From JAUXFS01 sp963772635 (GTDB lineage: Bacteria > Pseudomonadota > Alphaproteobacteria > Rhodospirillales > Defluviicoccaceae), in contig CAVYYK010000017.1 of the NCBI GenBank assembly GCA_963772635.1, positions 75,962 through 139,961 on the forward strand: a stretch of DNA of 64,000 nt, in the 5' to 3' direction. Below are positions 49,096 through 59,400 of the stretch, piece after piece; the first letter of the stretch is position 1; each line of letters starts with the position of its first letter. The translations under genes and the position numbers were made by a program. The notes below the pieces were generated by a model. The model was not told the DNA's origin, searched no databases, and was given only the letters and a program-made list of their open reading frames with translations.

Positions 49096-49230
49096 TTCGT
49101 CGTTACTACCCGTGATCCTGGTTGCGTGGCTTTGGCCCGCAAGCTGGCGGTGATCATGCATCGCATGTTGATCACCGGCGAAGCCTTCGCCTGGCCCCAG
49201 GCCGAGACCAAGGAGACCTCCACAGCGTAG
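49096..49230 (+). pseudogene. Transposase C-terminal remnant (IS110-like)
   Basis: The frame after an in-frame stop at 49093 reads VVTTRDPGCVALARKLAVIM, then HRMLITGEAFAW, and stops at 49230. ARKLAVIMHRM is the C-terminal helix typical of IS110-type transposases, which I recognise from memory and cannot verify. No start or catalytic DEDD part remains. The following ~270 bases up to 49505 contain no gene and may be the non-coding end of the same element. Confidence 0.45.
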
Positions 49231-49505
49231 ACCAGTTCAACAGATCGAAGGGATCCGCTTCGGCGGAAAGATCGTCCCCGCCGGGACGTCGGCCAAGGTC
49301 AAACCCGCACCGTTGGGTGCTTGCCGGACAACGTCCGAGACTGCGCCTAATACCTTGGGACGCCTTGCCAATAGAGCACTCTCGTGGAGCGAGCCGGCGA
49401 CCAAGCCAGCGAAGACTTCGTAGACAACCCTGTAACCGGCGGGCGACGGTACAAAAAGATCCAGGAGAGCTTGACCCGCAAACCGGAATTAGACAACCAA
49501 CCTTG

Positions 49506-49538
49506 CGCCGGCTCAGGCCGATTTCCTCTGACACTGCC
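49506..49538 (+). repeat. 33-bp repeat, copy 1, upstream of the plus-strand glucan operon
   Basis: Matches 63894-63926 at 31 of 33 positions (mismatches at the 11th and 28th bases). It contains CGGCT-CA-GGCCG, a short inverted repeat, then TTTCCTCTGAC at 49522-49532, which ends 30 bases before the start of the lipoprotein gene. Either a shared operator or a flanking duplication of the locus. Confidence 0.65.
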
Positions 49539-49562
49539 GCAAGAAATGCTAATCTGCAGCGA

Positions 49563-51620
49563 ATGAGATTGACCATTGCTTTACCGGTGATCCGTTCCCT
49601 ATCGGCTGCTCTGATTCTCGCCTTGGTCGGATGTGCATCGCACCTGCCGTCGGATGGCAGCGACTCGGCATCGCGCCGGCTTGTACTGCACGACTTCGAC
49701 GACCCAGTGATCATCAACGAACTCGGTGGCAAGACGGTCCCCTGGAAAAGCGGGCCGGCGGGTACGACCGCCGAGATCGGCTTCGTCCCGTCTGGCGGCA
49801 CCGATGGCGGTGGCGGCGCACTTCGCATCGCCTACACGTTCGATCCCTGCTGTCCATCGACGGCCGGCGCTCGAACGTTCCTCAACGGGCTCGACGCGTC
49901 CAAATTCGATCACATGGAATTCCGCGTCAGGGGTGATCCCGAGGCCGGCTTCCCGACGGCGCTGGAGGCCGGTTTCCTGAGACCGGAGGGACGCCGTCAA
50001 GGGATGTTGCAGAGTGGCAGTATCGTCGTCGGTGATATCACCGGCGACTGGCGGCGCGTCACCGTGCCGTTGAACGCGATGACCGGAATCGACACTTGGA
50101 CCGACCTGCAGGAGTTTCGCGTTACGTTGGATTCGCGCCGACCCGGCCCCGCTCGCGGCGCCGTCGTCATCGACGATGTCGCCCTGCTGAAGACCGGCAA
50201 ACCGGGTCCGTCGGCCGGTGACCCGGTCCTTTCCCAGCGAAAGCGGGCTTGGGAAAAAGCGATCGGCGGTCCCGAGGCGATGCAACGCCAGATCCATGCC
50301 CGCCTCACCGGCTGGCCGGCCCGAGCCTTGGCCGGAGAGGACTTGCCCAAGGACGACCACGCCTTTCTACTGCGCGTGGCGCGCGACACCTGGACGGGCT
50401 TGCGGGCTTTGACCGATCGCGAGCACGGACTGCCGCTGGACAGGGTCGCCTTTGCCGGTGCGTCCGTGGCGCCCGATCTTGCCCGCATCGGCGACTACAC
50501 CGGCGTTACCGACATCGGTCTCTACCTGATGTCCATCGTCGCCGCCAATGAGTTGGGGTTCATCGGTTCCGCGGACGCCGTGGCCGCGCTTCACACAACG
50601 ATTTCGACGCTGGAGCAGCTGGAGACATACCGGGGTTTCTTCTACAACTTCTACGATACCACGACCCTCGAGCGCACCAGCAACTTCGTCTCCACCCTCG
50701 ACTCGTCCTGGCTGGTCGCCGGCATGATGGTGGTGCGGTCGGCCTTCCCGCAATTCGCCCCGCGATTGACGACGTTGATCGACCGGATGGATTTCCGATG
50801 GCTCTACGATGACGTGGAGGAGCAGCTGTATCATGGCTATTTCGTCAATCTCAAAGCCCCTTCCCAGTACCACTACGGTCTTCTCTATACGGAGGCGCGG
50901 CTGGCGAGCCTGATTGCCATCGGCAAGGGAGATGTTCCCGAGGAGCACTGGTTCCGGTTGGCGCGGACCTTGGATCCCAAAGTCTATCCATGGCAATCGA
51001 TGATGCCGGTGTCGCGCACGCAAAAGACGATCGACAGTATCGCCTTCACCGGCGGGTACTATCAGAAAGGACCCGACCGATACGTGCCATCGTGGGGCGG
51101 CAGCATGTTCGAAGCCCTGATGCCGACGCTCGTCGTCGACGAACAAACCTTCGCTCCGCTGAGCCTCGGCTTGAACAACCGGCGCCATACTCAACTGCAG
51201 CTCCGGTACGCCCTTGAGGAACTGGGCTATCCGGTGTGGGGCATGTCGCCGAGTTCGAACTTTCAGGGCAGCGGATATAGCGAATATGGGGTCCCTGCAC
51301 TCGGCAGTGCCGGTTACAAAGTCGGCGTCGTAACGCCTCATGCATCCGCGTTGGCCCTCGTCACCGATCCGCAAGCGGCGATCGCCAACCTCCGCCAACT
51401 GGCAAGGCAATACCCCGTCTACGGAGAATTCGGTTTCTACGACGCCGTCGATCCATTGTCGGGCCGTGTCGCCTACAAATACCTGGCCCTCGACCAGGCC
51501 ATGATCTTTCTCGCCGTCGCCAATTACCTCAAGCACGGGATCATTCAGCGCCTTTTTGCGGCCGATCCCGTGGCCGCCCGGGCGCTGCCGATAATCGGCA
51601 AGGAGAATTTCTTTGAGTGA
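49563..51620 (+). CDS. Exported lipoprotein with CBM-like domain and GH144/glycoamylase-like (DUF3131) domain
   Basis: 685 residues from ATG 49563; the frame is open upstream but only this start gives a lipoprotein signal (SLSAALILALVGC, lipobox LVGC). Residues ~40-205 form a beta-sandwich resembling CIA30/CBM domains (LVLHDFDDP ... VVIDDVALLK). Residues ~230-685 resemble the (alpha/alpha)6 glycoamylase-like/DUF3131 group: TGVTDIGLYLMSIVAANELGF, FFYNFYDTTTLE, FVSTLDSSWLVAGM, SWGGSMFEALMP (510-521) and VVTPHASALAL. Relatives in this clan include GH144 endo-beta-1,2-glucanases and the corresponding domain of cyclic glucan synthases. It probably cuts beta-glucan at the cell surface or in the periplasm. 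Linkage specificity is inference. Confidence 0.75.
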   Translation: MRLTIALPVIRSLSAALILALVGCASHLPSDGSDSASRRLVLHDFDDPVIINELGGKTVPWKSGPAGTTAEIGFVPSGGTDGGGGALRIAYTFDPCCPSTAGARTFLNGLDASKFDHMEFRVRGDPEAGFPTALEAGFLRPEGRRQGMLQSGSIVVGDITGDWRRVTVPLNAMTGIDTWTDLQEFRVTLDSRRPGPARGAVVIDDVALLKTGKPGPSAGDPVLSQRKRAWEKAIGGPEAMQRQIHARLTGWPARALAGEDLPKDDHAFLLRVARDTWTGLRALTDREHGLPLDRVAFAGASVAPDLARIGDYTGVTDIGLYLMSIVAANELGFIGSADAVAALHTTISTLEQLETYRGFFYNFYDTTTLERTSNFVSTLDSSWLVAGMMVVRSAFPQFAPRLTTLIDRMDFRWLYDDVEEQLYHGYFVNLKAPSQYHYGLLYTEARLASLIAIGKGDVPEEHWFRLARTLDPKVYPWQSMMPVSRTQKTIDSIAFTGGYYQKGPDRYVPSWGGSMFEALMPTLVVDEQTFAPLSLGLNNRRHTQLQLRYALEELGYPVWGMSPSSNFQGSGYSEYGVPALGSAGYKVGVVTPHASALALVTDPQAAIANLRQLARQYPVYGEFGFYDAVDPLSGRVAYKYLALDQAMIFLAVANYLKHGIIQRLFAADPVAARALPIIGKENFFE

Positions 51621-52983
51621 AGCGAAAGACGAGGCGGGAGCCGAGGACCGATTCCCCGCACGCTTTCTCTGGGGCGCGGCCACGTCGGCATACCAGATCG
51701 AGGGTTCGCCGCTCGCCGACGGTGCCGGGCCGAGCATTTGGCACGACTTCACCCATACGCCCGGCCGAACCGTCGGCGGCGATACCGGCGACGTTGCTTG
51801 CGACCACTACCGGCGCTACGCCGAAGATGTCGCGTTGATGCGGCACCTTGGGCTGCAGGCTTACCGATTCAGCGTATCGTGGAGCCGGGTCCTCCCACTC
51901 GGCACCGACGATGTCAACCACAAGGGGCTCGACTTTTACAGCCGCTTGGTCGACGGCCTGCTCGACGCGGGCATCCAGCCGCTTGTCACTCTCTACCACT
52001 GGGATCTCCCGAGCGCCCTCCAGCAACGGGGCGGTTGGCTGAACGCCGACAGTGCCCATTGGTTCGGCGACTATGCGGAGCTGATGTTTCGCGCCCTGGA
52101 CGATCGCGTGTCTCTTTGGATCACCCTGAACGAACCGTGGGTGGTCTGCGATGCCGGCTACATGCATGGCGTCCATGCGCCGGGTCATCGGAGCGTCTCC
52201 GAGACCGTCAAAGTGTCACGGAACCTGCTGCGAGCACACGGCGAAGCGGTACGCCACTACCGGGCTGTTGGCCGCGATCGGATTGGCATTGCGATCAACC
52301 TCGAGCCGAAATATCCCGCATCGAACGGCGAAGCGGACAAGTCCGCCACCCGGCGGGCCGACGCCTACATGAACCGGCAGTTCCTCGATCCGATCTTCTT
52401 CGGCCACTATCCGCAGGAGTTGCTCGACCTCTCTCCCGAAGGGTGGGTCGACCCGGCGCCGGGCGATGCCAGGCTGATGCGGGAGCCGATCGATTTCCTC
52501 GCTATCAATTACTATTCCCGCGGGGTTACCCGCAACGACCCTGCAGCGCCGCCGCTACGAACCGGCCGCGTCCATCAGGCGCAGGCGCCCCATACGTCTC
52601 TGGACTGGGAGGTTTATCCCTCGGGGCTCACCGATATCCTGATCTGGGTCAAGGACCGCTATGGTGATCTTCCCCTTTACGTCACCGAAAACGGCGCCGC
52701 CTATGACGATCCGGCGCCGGCCAGGGGAACCGTCGATGATCCGGACCGTGTGGACTATCTGCGTCGGCACCTTCGTGCTGCCCATGATGCTATCCGCCGC
52801 GGCGTCGACCTTCGTGGCTATTTCGTGTGGTCGCTGCTCGACAACCTGGAATGGGCCTACGGGTTTTCCAAGCGCTTCGGCATCGTTCATGTCGACTTCT
52901 CGACGCAAAAACGAACGACGAAGGCCAGCGCACGGTTCTATGCGAACGTCATTCGTACGAATGGAGCGTGCCTTTTCGCGTGA
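51613..52983 (+). CDS. GH1 family beta-glucosidase
   Basis: 456 residues from TTG with AGGAGA six bases upstream, overlapping the lipoprotein stop by eight bases. FLWGAATSAYQIEGS at the N-terminus, acid/base E174 in TLNEPWV and nucleophile E359 in YVTENGAAYDD are intact; SWSRVLP and FVWSLLDNLEWAYGF are conserved. No signal peptide, so it hydrolyses imported disaccharides or short oligosaccharides to glucose in the cytoplasm. Its last 35 bases overlap the GH94 gene on the opposite strand. Confidence 0.93.
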   Translation: MSEAKDEAGAEDRFPARFLWGAATSAYQIEGSPLADGAGPSIWHDFTHTPGRTVGGDTGDVACDHYRRYAEDVALMRHLGLQAYRFSVSWSRVLPLGTDDVNHKGLDFYSRLVDGLLDAGIQPLVTLYHWDLPSALQQRGGWLNADSAHWFGDYAELMFRALDDRVSLWITLNEPWVVCDAGYMHGVHAPGHRSVSETVKVSRNLLRAHGEAVRHYRAVGRDRIGIAINLEPKYPASNGEADKSATRRADAYMNRQFLDPIFFGHYPQELLDLSPEGWVDPAPGDARLMREPIDFLAINYYSRGVTRNDPAAPPLRTGRVHQAQAPHTSLDWEVYPSGLTDILIWVKDRYGDLPLYVTENGAAYDDPAPARGTVDDPDRVDYLRRHLRAAHDAIRRGVDLRGYFVWSLLDNLEWAYGFSKRFGIVHVDFSTQKRTTKASARFYANVIRTNGACLFA

Positions 52984-55900
52984 TGCCGACGTTCACCTCG
53001 ACGCGATGACGGCGCTGGTCGTCACGGATCGGAACGCGCAGCCTGCCCTCATTGGCATCGATCTCCCGACCGTCGACCGTTGCCGTCATCTTCATGCCCG
53101 TTCGGTCCGCAGCATTGCGGACGCTGATGTCGTATCGGGTGCGACCATCGGGGCGGCGATAGCAAACATCGAACGCCGGCCATGAGGGCGGAATGCGCGG
53201 CGTCAGAGCGATGGTGTCGCCTCCTTCCAGCGCAAACCCGAGCAGCGACTTGAGGGTGACCTGGTACATCCACCCGGCGGCGCCCGTGTACCATGTCCAT
53301 CCACCGCGGGCGACGTGGGGTGGCGCGCCGTAGACGTCGGCAGCGACCACGTAGGGTTCGACCTTGTAGGTCTCCGCCTCTTCGCCGGTCCGCGCATGGC
53401 TGACCGGGCTCAGCATCTCGAGGAGTTCGGCCGCACGGTCCGCCCGACCGGCATGGGCCATCGCCTGCACCACCCACAGCGCCGCATGGGTGTACTGCCC
53501 GCCGTTCTCCCGCACCCCGGCGACATAGCCCTTGATATACCCCGGATCGTGGGGGGTGTTCTCGAAGGGTGGCGTGAGCAGGCGAATAAGACCGTCCCGG
53601 TCGGATATGAGATGTTTTTCCACTGCATTCAGGGCCATCCGGACACGGTCCGGCGGCGCGACATCGGATATCACCGCCCACGCCTGTGCCAGGCCGTCGA
53701 TCCGGCACTCGTCGCCGTCGGCCGAGCCGAGCGGCGTTCCGTCATCATAGTAGGCCCGCCGGTACCACGATCCGTCCCAACCGGCCTCGTTGAGCGCGGC
53801 CGCAAGATCGGCGCGGTAGTCGTGGTAGATGGCCGCCCGATCGAGGTCGCCCCGCTCCCGGCACAACGGGATGAAATGGTCGAGCACATGATGGATGAAA
53901 AACCCGAGCCACACGCTCTCGCCGCGGCCTTCCCGACCGACCCGGTTCATACCGTCGTTCCAGTCGCCGGTGCCCATCAGCGGCAGTCCGTGCGCCCCCT
54001 TGGTGAGCGAACAATCGAGCGCCAGACAGCAATGCTCGTAGAGACTTGCCGACCGGCCGGTGACCGTCGGCCGCAGGTAGGTTTCGTCCACGCCGGCCGC
54101 CAGAGGCGGGGCCGCAACGAAGGGGACCGCCTCGTCGAGGACCGCCCGGTCGCCGGTGGCTTTGATGTAGGCGGCGGCAACGAACGGCAGCCACAACCGA
54201 TCGTCCGAGAACCGGGTCCGGATGCCGCGGCTGAGCGGTGGATGCCACCAGTGTAGCACGTCTCCCTCTTCGAACTGATGCGCCGCGTGCAACAGGATCT
54301 GGGCCCGTGTCATTTCCGGTTTGACGACGGCGAGCGCCGCTGCGTCCTGGAGTTGGTCGCGAAACCCGAAGGCGCCGCCGGACTGGTAGAAGGCCGACCG
54401 CGCCCAAAGACGGCAGCTCAGAACCTGGTAGAGGAGCCATCCGTTGGTCATCAGGTCGATTGCCGGCACGGGCGTCTTCACCTGCACCACGCCGAGCGTG
54501 TCCCGCCAGAAGCCGCGCACCTCGTCCAGCGCCGACGCGATGGCGCCGTCCTCTCGGTATTTCAGGACTAGGGCCCGCGCTTTCTCCGTGTCTTCCGCCT
54601 CACCCAGGAGAAAAACGCAATCGACGGTTCCGTTCGCCGCGATGTTCAACGGCACCTGCAGGGCCATGCAGGGGGTCGGCGTCTCGCCGGTGCAACCATC
54701 CAAGGCTGTCGCCTCGGAGAGCGCCGCGGGCCACGCCGGACTGCCGTGCATCCCGATGAAACGCGCACGGTCGGTGGTGAAGGCAACGGGGCCGCTTTCG
54801 GGCGGAGCGAGCGCGGCGGCAAAGGTGACCCTGCCGGCGAAGTCCTCGCGCGCCGGATTCCGCGCCATGACGGCGTTGGATTCCGGGTCCCACCGAGTTT
54901 GGATCGCGGCTTCGCCGTTCGACGATTGATCGCCGAGGACGAGACGGGCGTAGGCAAAGACGTCGAGCCGCCGCTCCCGATCCTCCAGGTTGCGTAGTGT
55001 CACCCTGGTGACCTTGACGGGATCATGCCGCGGCACGAAAACCATGACCTCCTGATGGAGGTTCCCGCTTACGTGGCTGTAGCGGCAGGTGCCGAACCCG
55101 AAGCGGACCAGGTAGTTCGCGTTGCCGGCGATTGGGCCGGGCTGCGGCGACCAGAACACGCCGGCCGTCTCGTCGCGGATGTAAAGGGCTTCGCCGTGGG
55201 GGTCGGTGACCGGGTCGTTGAACCAGGGGGTCAATCGATTGAGCCGGCTGTTGACCGCCCAGGTGAACCCGGCGCCACTCTCCGAGGCGATAAATCCGAA
55301 ATCCTCGTTGGCGACGACGTGAGTCCAAGGCTGCGGCGGCCGCCGCGTGGGACCGACGCGGATCACGTATTCGCGGCCATCCTTGCGGAAACCGCCATAG
55401 CCGTTGTCGAACTGCAGGGGCTCGATGGCATCTACCGAATCCGAGGAATCAGGCCGCGTTGGCAGCTCCGGAACGGGCCTGAACCCGGGAGAAGGTCGCT
55501 GCGGCCACTTCTCGGTCGGTTCCTCGGCCTTTTGTGCGTTGCGTCCGCTTGCCCGCGCAAACACGCGCTCGACGTCTTCCGGGCCCGCATGACGGTCAAC
55601 GACGGTTCCCGCGTCGTCAAGCGAGCCGATTGCCGCGAGGCCGATGGTGAAAGTGCGCTCCCCATCCGGTTCGACGACCAGAGCGCAACGCAAGCCGAAA
55701 ATGGGGTCTAGAACGTTGCCGGTCGTGCCCGACAACGGAGCGCCCGATGTCAAGGCGATCGGGTTCGACGGTGCCCTGCCTCGACCCAGGAACCGGGCGC
55801 GATCGGTCTCCCACTCGATGATTCCCCGAAGCCCGGGCGATGCCACCAGCCAGCACACGGCGCCGACGGTGTTTTCGTCGGCGCCACGCGGTCGCCGCAT

Positions 55901-56383
55901 CGCCAGCAGCGCGCTTCGGCGGCGATCCCACGCCGTCTGCACGAACAGCTTGGAAAAGGCGGGATGCGCCGTGTCGGCTGCTTGCGGGGCGAGCACCAAC
56001 TCGGCGTAGCTGGTGAACTCCAGATGCCGTTTCCCGTTTGAGAGGTTGCGCACGCTGTAGCGGCGAAGCTCCAAATCGTCATCGGGGGAGACGCACAATT
56101 CCATCCGCAATTCGATGCCGTCGTCCAAGCGCGTGATTTCCGCGCGGTCGGATCGAAGTACGACGTCGTATCGATCGGCGGCCGTGCCGGCAGGTTGCCT
56201 GCCCACGGACCAGAAGGCGCCCGTCTCCAGGTCGCGCATGTAGAGAACCTGGCCGTCTCGATCCTCGACCCGATCCCCCGACCATCGGGTCAGCGCGATG
56301 TCGCCGAAGGCCGAGAACCCCGTTCCCGCCGCAGAGATCTGGGTGGAATAGCGACCGTTCGTCAAACGGCACATGCGAGACAC
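52949..56383 (-). CDS. GH94 phosphorylase, probably 1,2-beta-oligoglucan phosphorylase
   Basis: 1144 residues from GTG 56383 (GGGAG nine bases upstream). Two Glyco_transf_36-type super-sandwich regions (FGDIALTRWSGDRV...LYMRDLETGAFWS and SRLNRLTPWFNDP...LYIRDETAGVFWS) precede an (alpha/alpha)6 barrel with the catalytic acid D810 in MGTGDWNDGMNRVG. There is no GT84 or membrane region, so it is not a cyclic glucan synthase (about 2800 residues). It is also larger than cellobiose phosphorylases (~800); ~1100 residues with an extra N-terminal sandwich is the form of sophoro-oligosaccharide phosphorylases. It would release glucose-1-phosphate in the cytoplasm. Last gene of the minus operon, 22 bases after the exported hydrolase. 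Confidence 0.8.
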   Translation of the reverse strand: MSRMCRLTNGRYSTQISAAGTGFSAFGDIALTRWSGDRVEDRDGQVLYMRDLETGAFWSVGRQPAGTAADRYDVVLRSDRAEITRLDDGIELRMELCVSPDDDLELRRYSVRNLSNGKRHLEFTSYAELVLAPQAADTAHPAFSKLFVQTAWDRRRSALLAMRRPRGADENTVGAVCWLVASPGLRGIIEWETDRARFLGRGRAPSNPIALTSGAPLSGTTGNVLDPIFGLRCALVVEPDGERTFTIGLAAIGSLDDAGTVVDRHAGPEDVERVFARASGRNAQKAEEPTEKWPQRPSPGFRPVPELPTRPDSSDSVDAIEPLQFDNGYGGFRKDGREYVIRVGPTRRPPQPWTHVVANEDFGFIASESGAGFTWAVNSRLNRLTPWFNDPVTDPHGEALYIRDETAGVFWSPQPGPIAGNANYLVRFGFGTCRYSHVSGNLHQEVMVFVPRHDPVKVTRVTLRNLEDRERRLDVFAYARLVLGDQSSNGEAAIQTRWDPESNAVMARNPAREDFAGRVTFAAALAPPESGPVAFTTDRARFIGMHGSPAWPAALSEATALDGCTGETPTPCMALQVPLNIAANGTVDCVFLLGEAEDTEKARALVLKYREDGAIASALDEVRGFWRDTLGVVQVKTPVPAIDLMTNGWLLYQVLSCRLWARSAFYQSGGAFGFRDQLQDAAALAVVKPEMTRAQILLHAAHQFEEGDVLHWWHPPLSRGIRTRFSDDRLWLPFVAAAYIKATGDRAVLDEAVPFVAAPPLAAGVDETYLRPTVTGRSASLYEHCCLALDCSLTKGAHGLPLMGTGDWNDGMNRVGREGRGESVWLGFFIHHVLDHFIPLCRERGDLDRAAIYHDYRADLAAALNEAGWDGSWYRRAYYDDGTPLGSADGDECRIDGLAQAWAVISDVAPPDRVRMALNAVEKHLISDRDGLIRLLTPPFENTPHDPGYIKGYVAGVRENGGQYTHAALWVVQAMAHAGRADRAAELLEMLSPVSHARTGEEAETYKVEPYVVAADVYGAPPHVARGGWTWYTGAAGWMYQVTLKSLLGFALEGGDTIALTPRIPPSWPAFDVCYRRPDGRTRYDISVRNAADRTGMKMTATVDGREIDANEGRLRVPIRDDQRRHRVEVNVGITRKGTLHSYE

Positions 56384-56405
56384 CAGGTCGTGCTCCCAAT
56401 CATCG

Positions 56406-59400
56406 CTACGGCGCGTATCGGAACACGACCTTGGCGGGAAACGTATCGATGATCGCGGTGTTGCCTTCGACGGTGTCGATGACCTTGCCGTTGACGGTGA
56501 CGGACTTCGGCGTTTCGGCGAGCGGCGACATCACGACGATCTTGCCCGGCGGCACCCTGATATCGCCTGTCATGTCGACCGCGAGGTTGCTTTCGGCATC
56601 CAGGCGCATGGTATAGCTGAGCGTGCCGGAGGTCGTCGGCAAGCGCCTGACGGCAACGCCGTCCTCGCTCGTGACCCAATCCGGAAGCACGCCCGCGCCA
56701 ATGACAAGCGCCTGGTCGCCCTCCCTTTCGTAGACCAGCATGGCCAATAGGGCACTGATGTATTCGGCGCCGATCCAGGTATGGGGCATGTCGCCAACGA
56801 AGCGCGGCGCGTCCCGCTGGAGCCAGACGATTTCTCCCCACTGGTTCCACGCCTTCGGCCTCTGCCCAAGCATTAGGTATTCCAGCAGCTCATGGGCCCG
56901 GTCCCGCGCACCCATGCGGATCAAGGCGCGGACGATCCGGATCTCGTAAGGGGTGTAATTTTCCTGGTGACCGTTGTTTCGTTTCCGATCGTCGAAATGA
57001 CCGAGGTAGCGTTCCAGGGTTCGCTCGAATGCTGGCTCTGGCAGGTACCGTAGTTCCCCGACAGGATCCACGGCGATAACGGTGGCGGTAAAATCGAAAT
57101 CGCCGAGATCCGCCGCACCGGGGATGAAGTCAATCCCGTGTTGAGCGATGCTCCGGCGCATCGACTCGTACAACGTGCCGCGAAAGCGGTCGCGAAGCCT
57201 CGCGAACTCGGATGCCTTCTCGGTCTCGCCGATCGCCGTCGCCAGCATGACCGCCTCCTTCAACCCCAGCAGAGCGAACAGGTTGTCCCAGTACGAATAA
57301 GCCGGGTTGGCCGAATAGCCTTCATGGCTGATGGATTGGGGGACGAGTCCGTACAGGGCGATCTTCTCGGGGGTTTGATACTCCTCGGACATGCGTTGGC
57401 GGCTGATCGCATCGATGTATTCGACCGCCTTCACAAGCTGGGGCCACAGCTCGCTCACCAAACCGACGTCGTGGGTAAAGCGATAGTACTCGGTCAGCGC
57501 ATAGATCCACTGTCCGTTGCTGTCGTTCTCCGCAACCGTGTCGGCGCCGCGCCAATCCACACAGCAAGGGATACGCCCGTTTTCGAACTGGAATTTGGAA
57601 TACCACTGAATAAAGTCCCTCACCTTTTCGGGATGGCCCAGGCGCAGCAGCGCCGCCCCCGTCGACGAGCCGTCACGGATCCAGCTGCGCTCGTAGGCGC
57701 GCGGACCCGGCTGCAGCGCCGGACCGTCGGCGTTGATCAGAATGTAGGCGAGGGTCGAGCGCAGTGTATTCGTGTAGGCAGCCGCCGAGGACGGAAGCTC
57801 GATGAGGACGCGATTGAGCGCCTGGCGCCAGCGTTCCTTAGTGTCGAGGAACGCGGCGGTCCACACACGCAACGCTTCCTCGTCCGTCAGGTTTGATCTG
57901 GTCCTCGGGTCCAGATCGTGAAATGGGACCCGCACATAGACTTCACGGACCGTGCCGGCAGGAAGCTGGAGGCGGTATCCCAAGGCCCCCGAGGCATAGC
58001 CGAACTCGTCGTTGACTGCCGTATCGATCGGTAAGGCGCCAGCGCGAAGGTGTTCGGTGACGCTGCCGTTCATGAAGCTGGACGCACCGAACCGATCGGC
58101 TTTCGTCATCGGTACCACGCGTTTGTCCTGACCCACGCTCACCATGTCATTCGCGTAGGCGATCCAGGATACGTGTGTGGCGCCAGCCTGAAAGTTGAGG
58201 GATTGCCACGGCGGGCTCACCTGAAACGGGCGCATCGCCAGATACAAGTCGACCAGCTGCTCCACGGCTGTCAGGTTGCGAACCTGATAGCGCAGAAACA
58301 GAGATGAGTGACCGGGGTCCCCGGCGGCGAGGGCGGTAACTTTCAGGCTGAATGCCGGGTGCTTCCAGGTCACCGAAGGGATCGGCAGGTAGTCTTCCTC
58401 CAACTCCTGGGTGGTTTCGACGTCTCGCCAGGTCACCAGGTCGCCATCGAGATACACGAACGGCTCGATGGAAAAGTGACCTTTCTGCACTTCCACCATG
58501 CCGTCTTCGTTGATGAGAGCCTCCCGCTCGTCGCCGGCGACGCCGACGACGGTCCAGTAACTCTGTTGACCGAGCAGGTAACGCGGATACAGCCCCGGTC
58601 GCGTGTCCCGCGCAACGGCCTCGAAGAATTGATTGGGGGTGGCCGAATACTGGTAGGGCTGAACCGATATGCCGGCAATGCCGTAGCCGCGGCGCTGACT
58701 GCTGCGCGTCATTTCGAGGCGCAGGTAATGCAACTCCATGTCCGGAAGCAGGAGGAAGTCGCGACCGCCGTTGCTGGAAGGGACCCTGAGCACGGTCTTC
58801 CAGTCTACCCCGTTGTCGGAGGTTTGAACCTTGTAAGAGCGGGCATAGTCATTTGCGTCCCAGTCGACGATCAGCCCGCCGTACTCGCGAAGTTTCTGGA
58901 AATTGAGCGAGTACCACTGGTTCTCGGAAAGCGTCCCACTTCGCCACTGCGTCGCCAAGTCCCCATCCACGGCGAGGATCGCCGGGTGGTCGTCAACGGA
59001 TGTCGACGCCCGCACCTGGGGTGGCCAGACATCGCCATCGAGCACCTCGCGTTCGTCGAACGTCAGCTGATCGATCCAAATCGAGCCCTTTCCGCCCGTG
59101 CCGGACGAAATCGCGAACTCCAGAGAGCCGATCTCTTGCAAATTGTCGCCACCGGGTCCCCATGCGAAATCCAGATGCCGCCGTTTGACGGACATCGATC
59201 TCCACAGATAAGGGAACTCGAACTCGCGATGGTAGGACCGCCACACGTTCTGCGCGGACGGATCGATCAGTTTGATTTCGAAGGCGTTGTTCGGTGCATC
59301 GCCGCGAAGCTGGAAGCCGAACGCGAAATTGGATGGCAGCCGCATCGGCAGCTCTTTGCGCACGATCAGATACCCGGAGTTGCCGTGGAAGTCGAAATCC

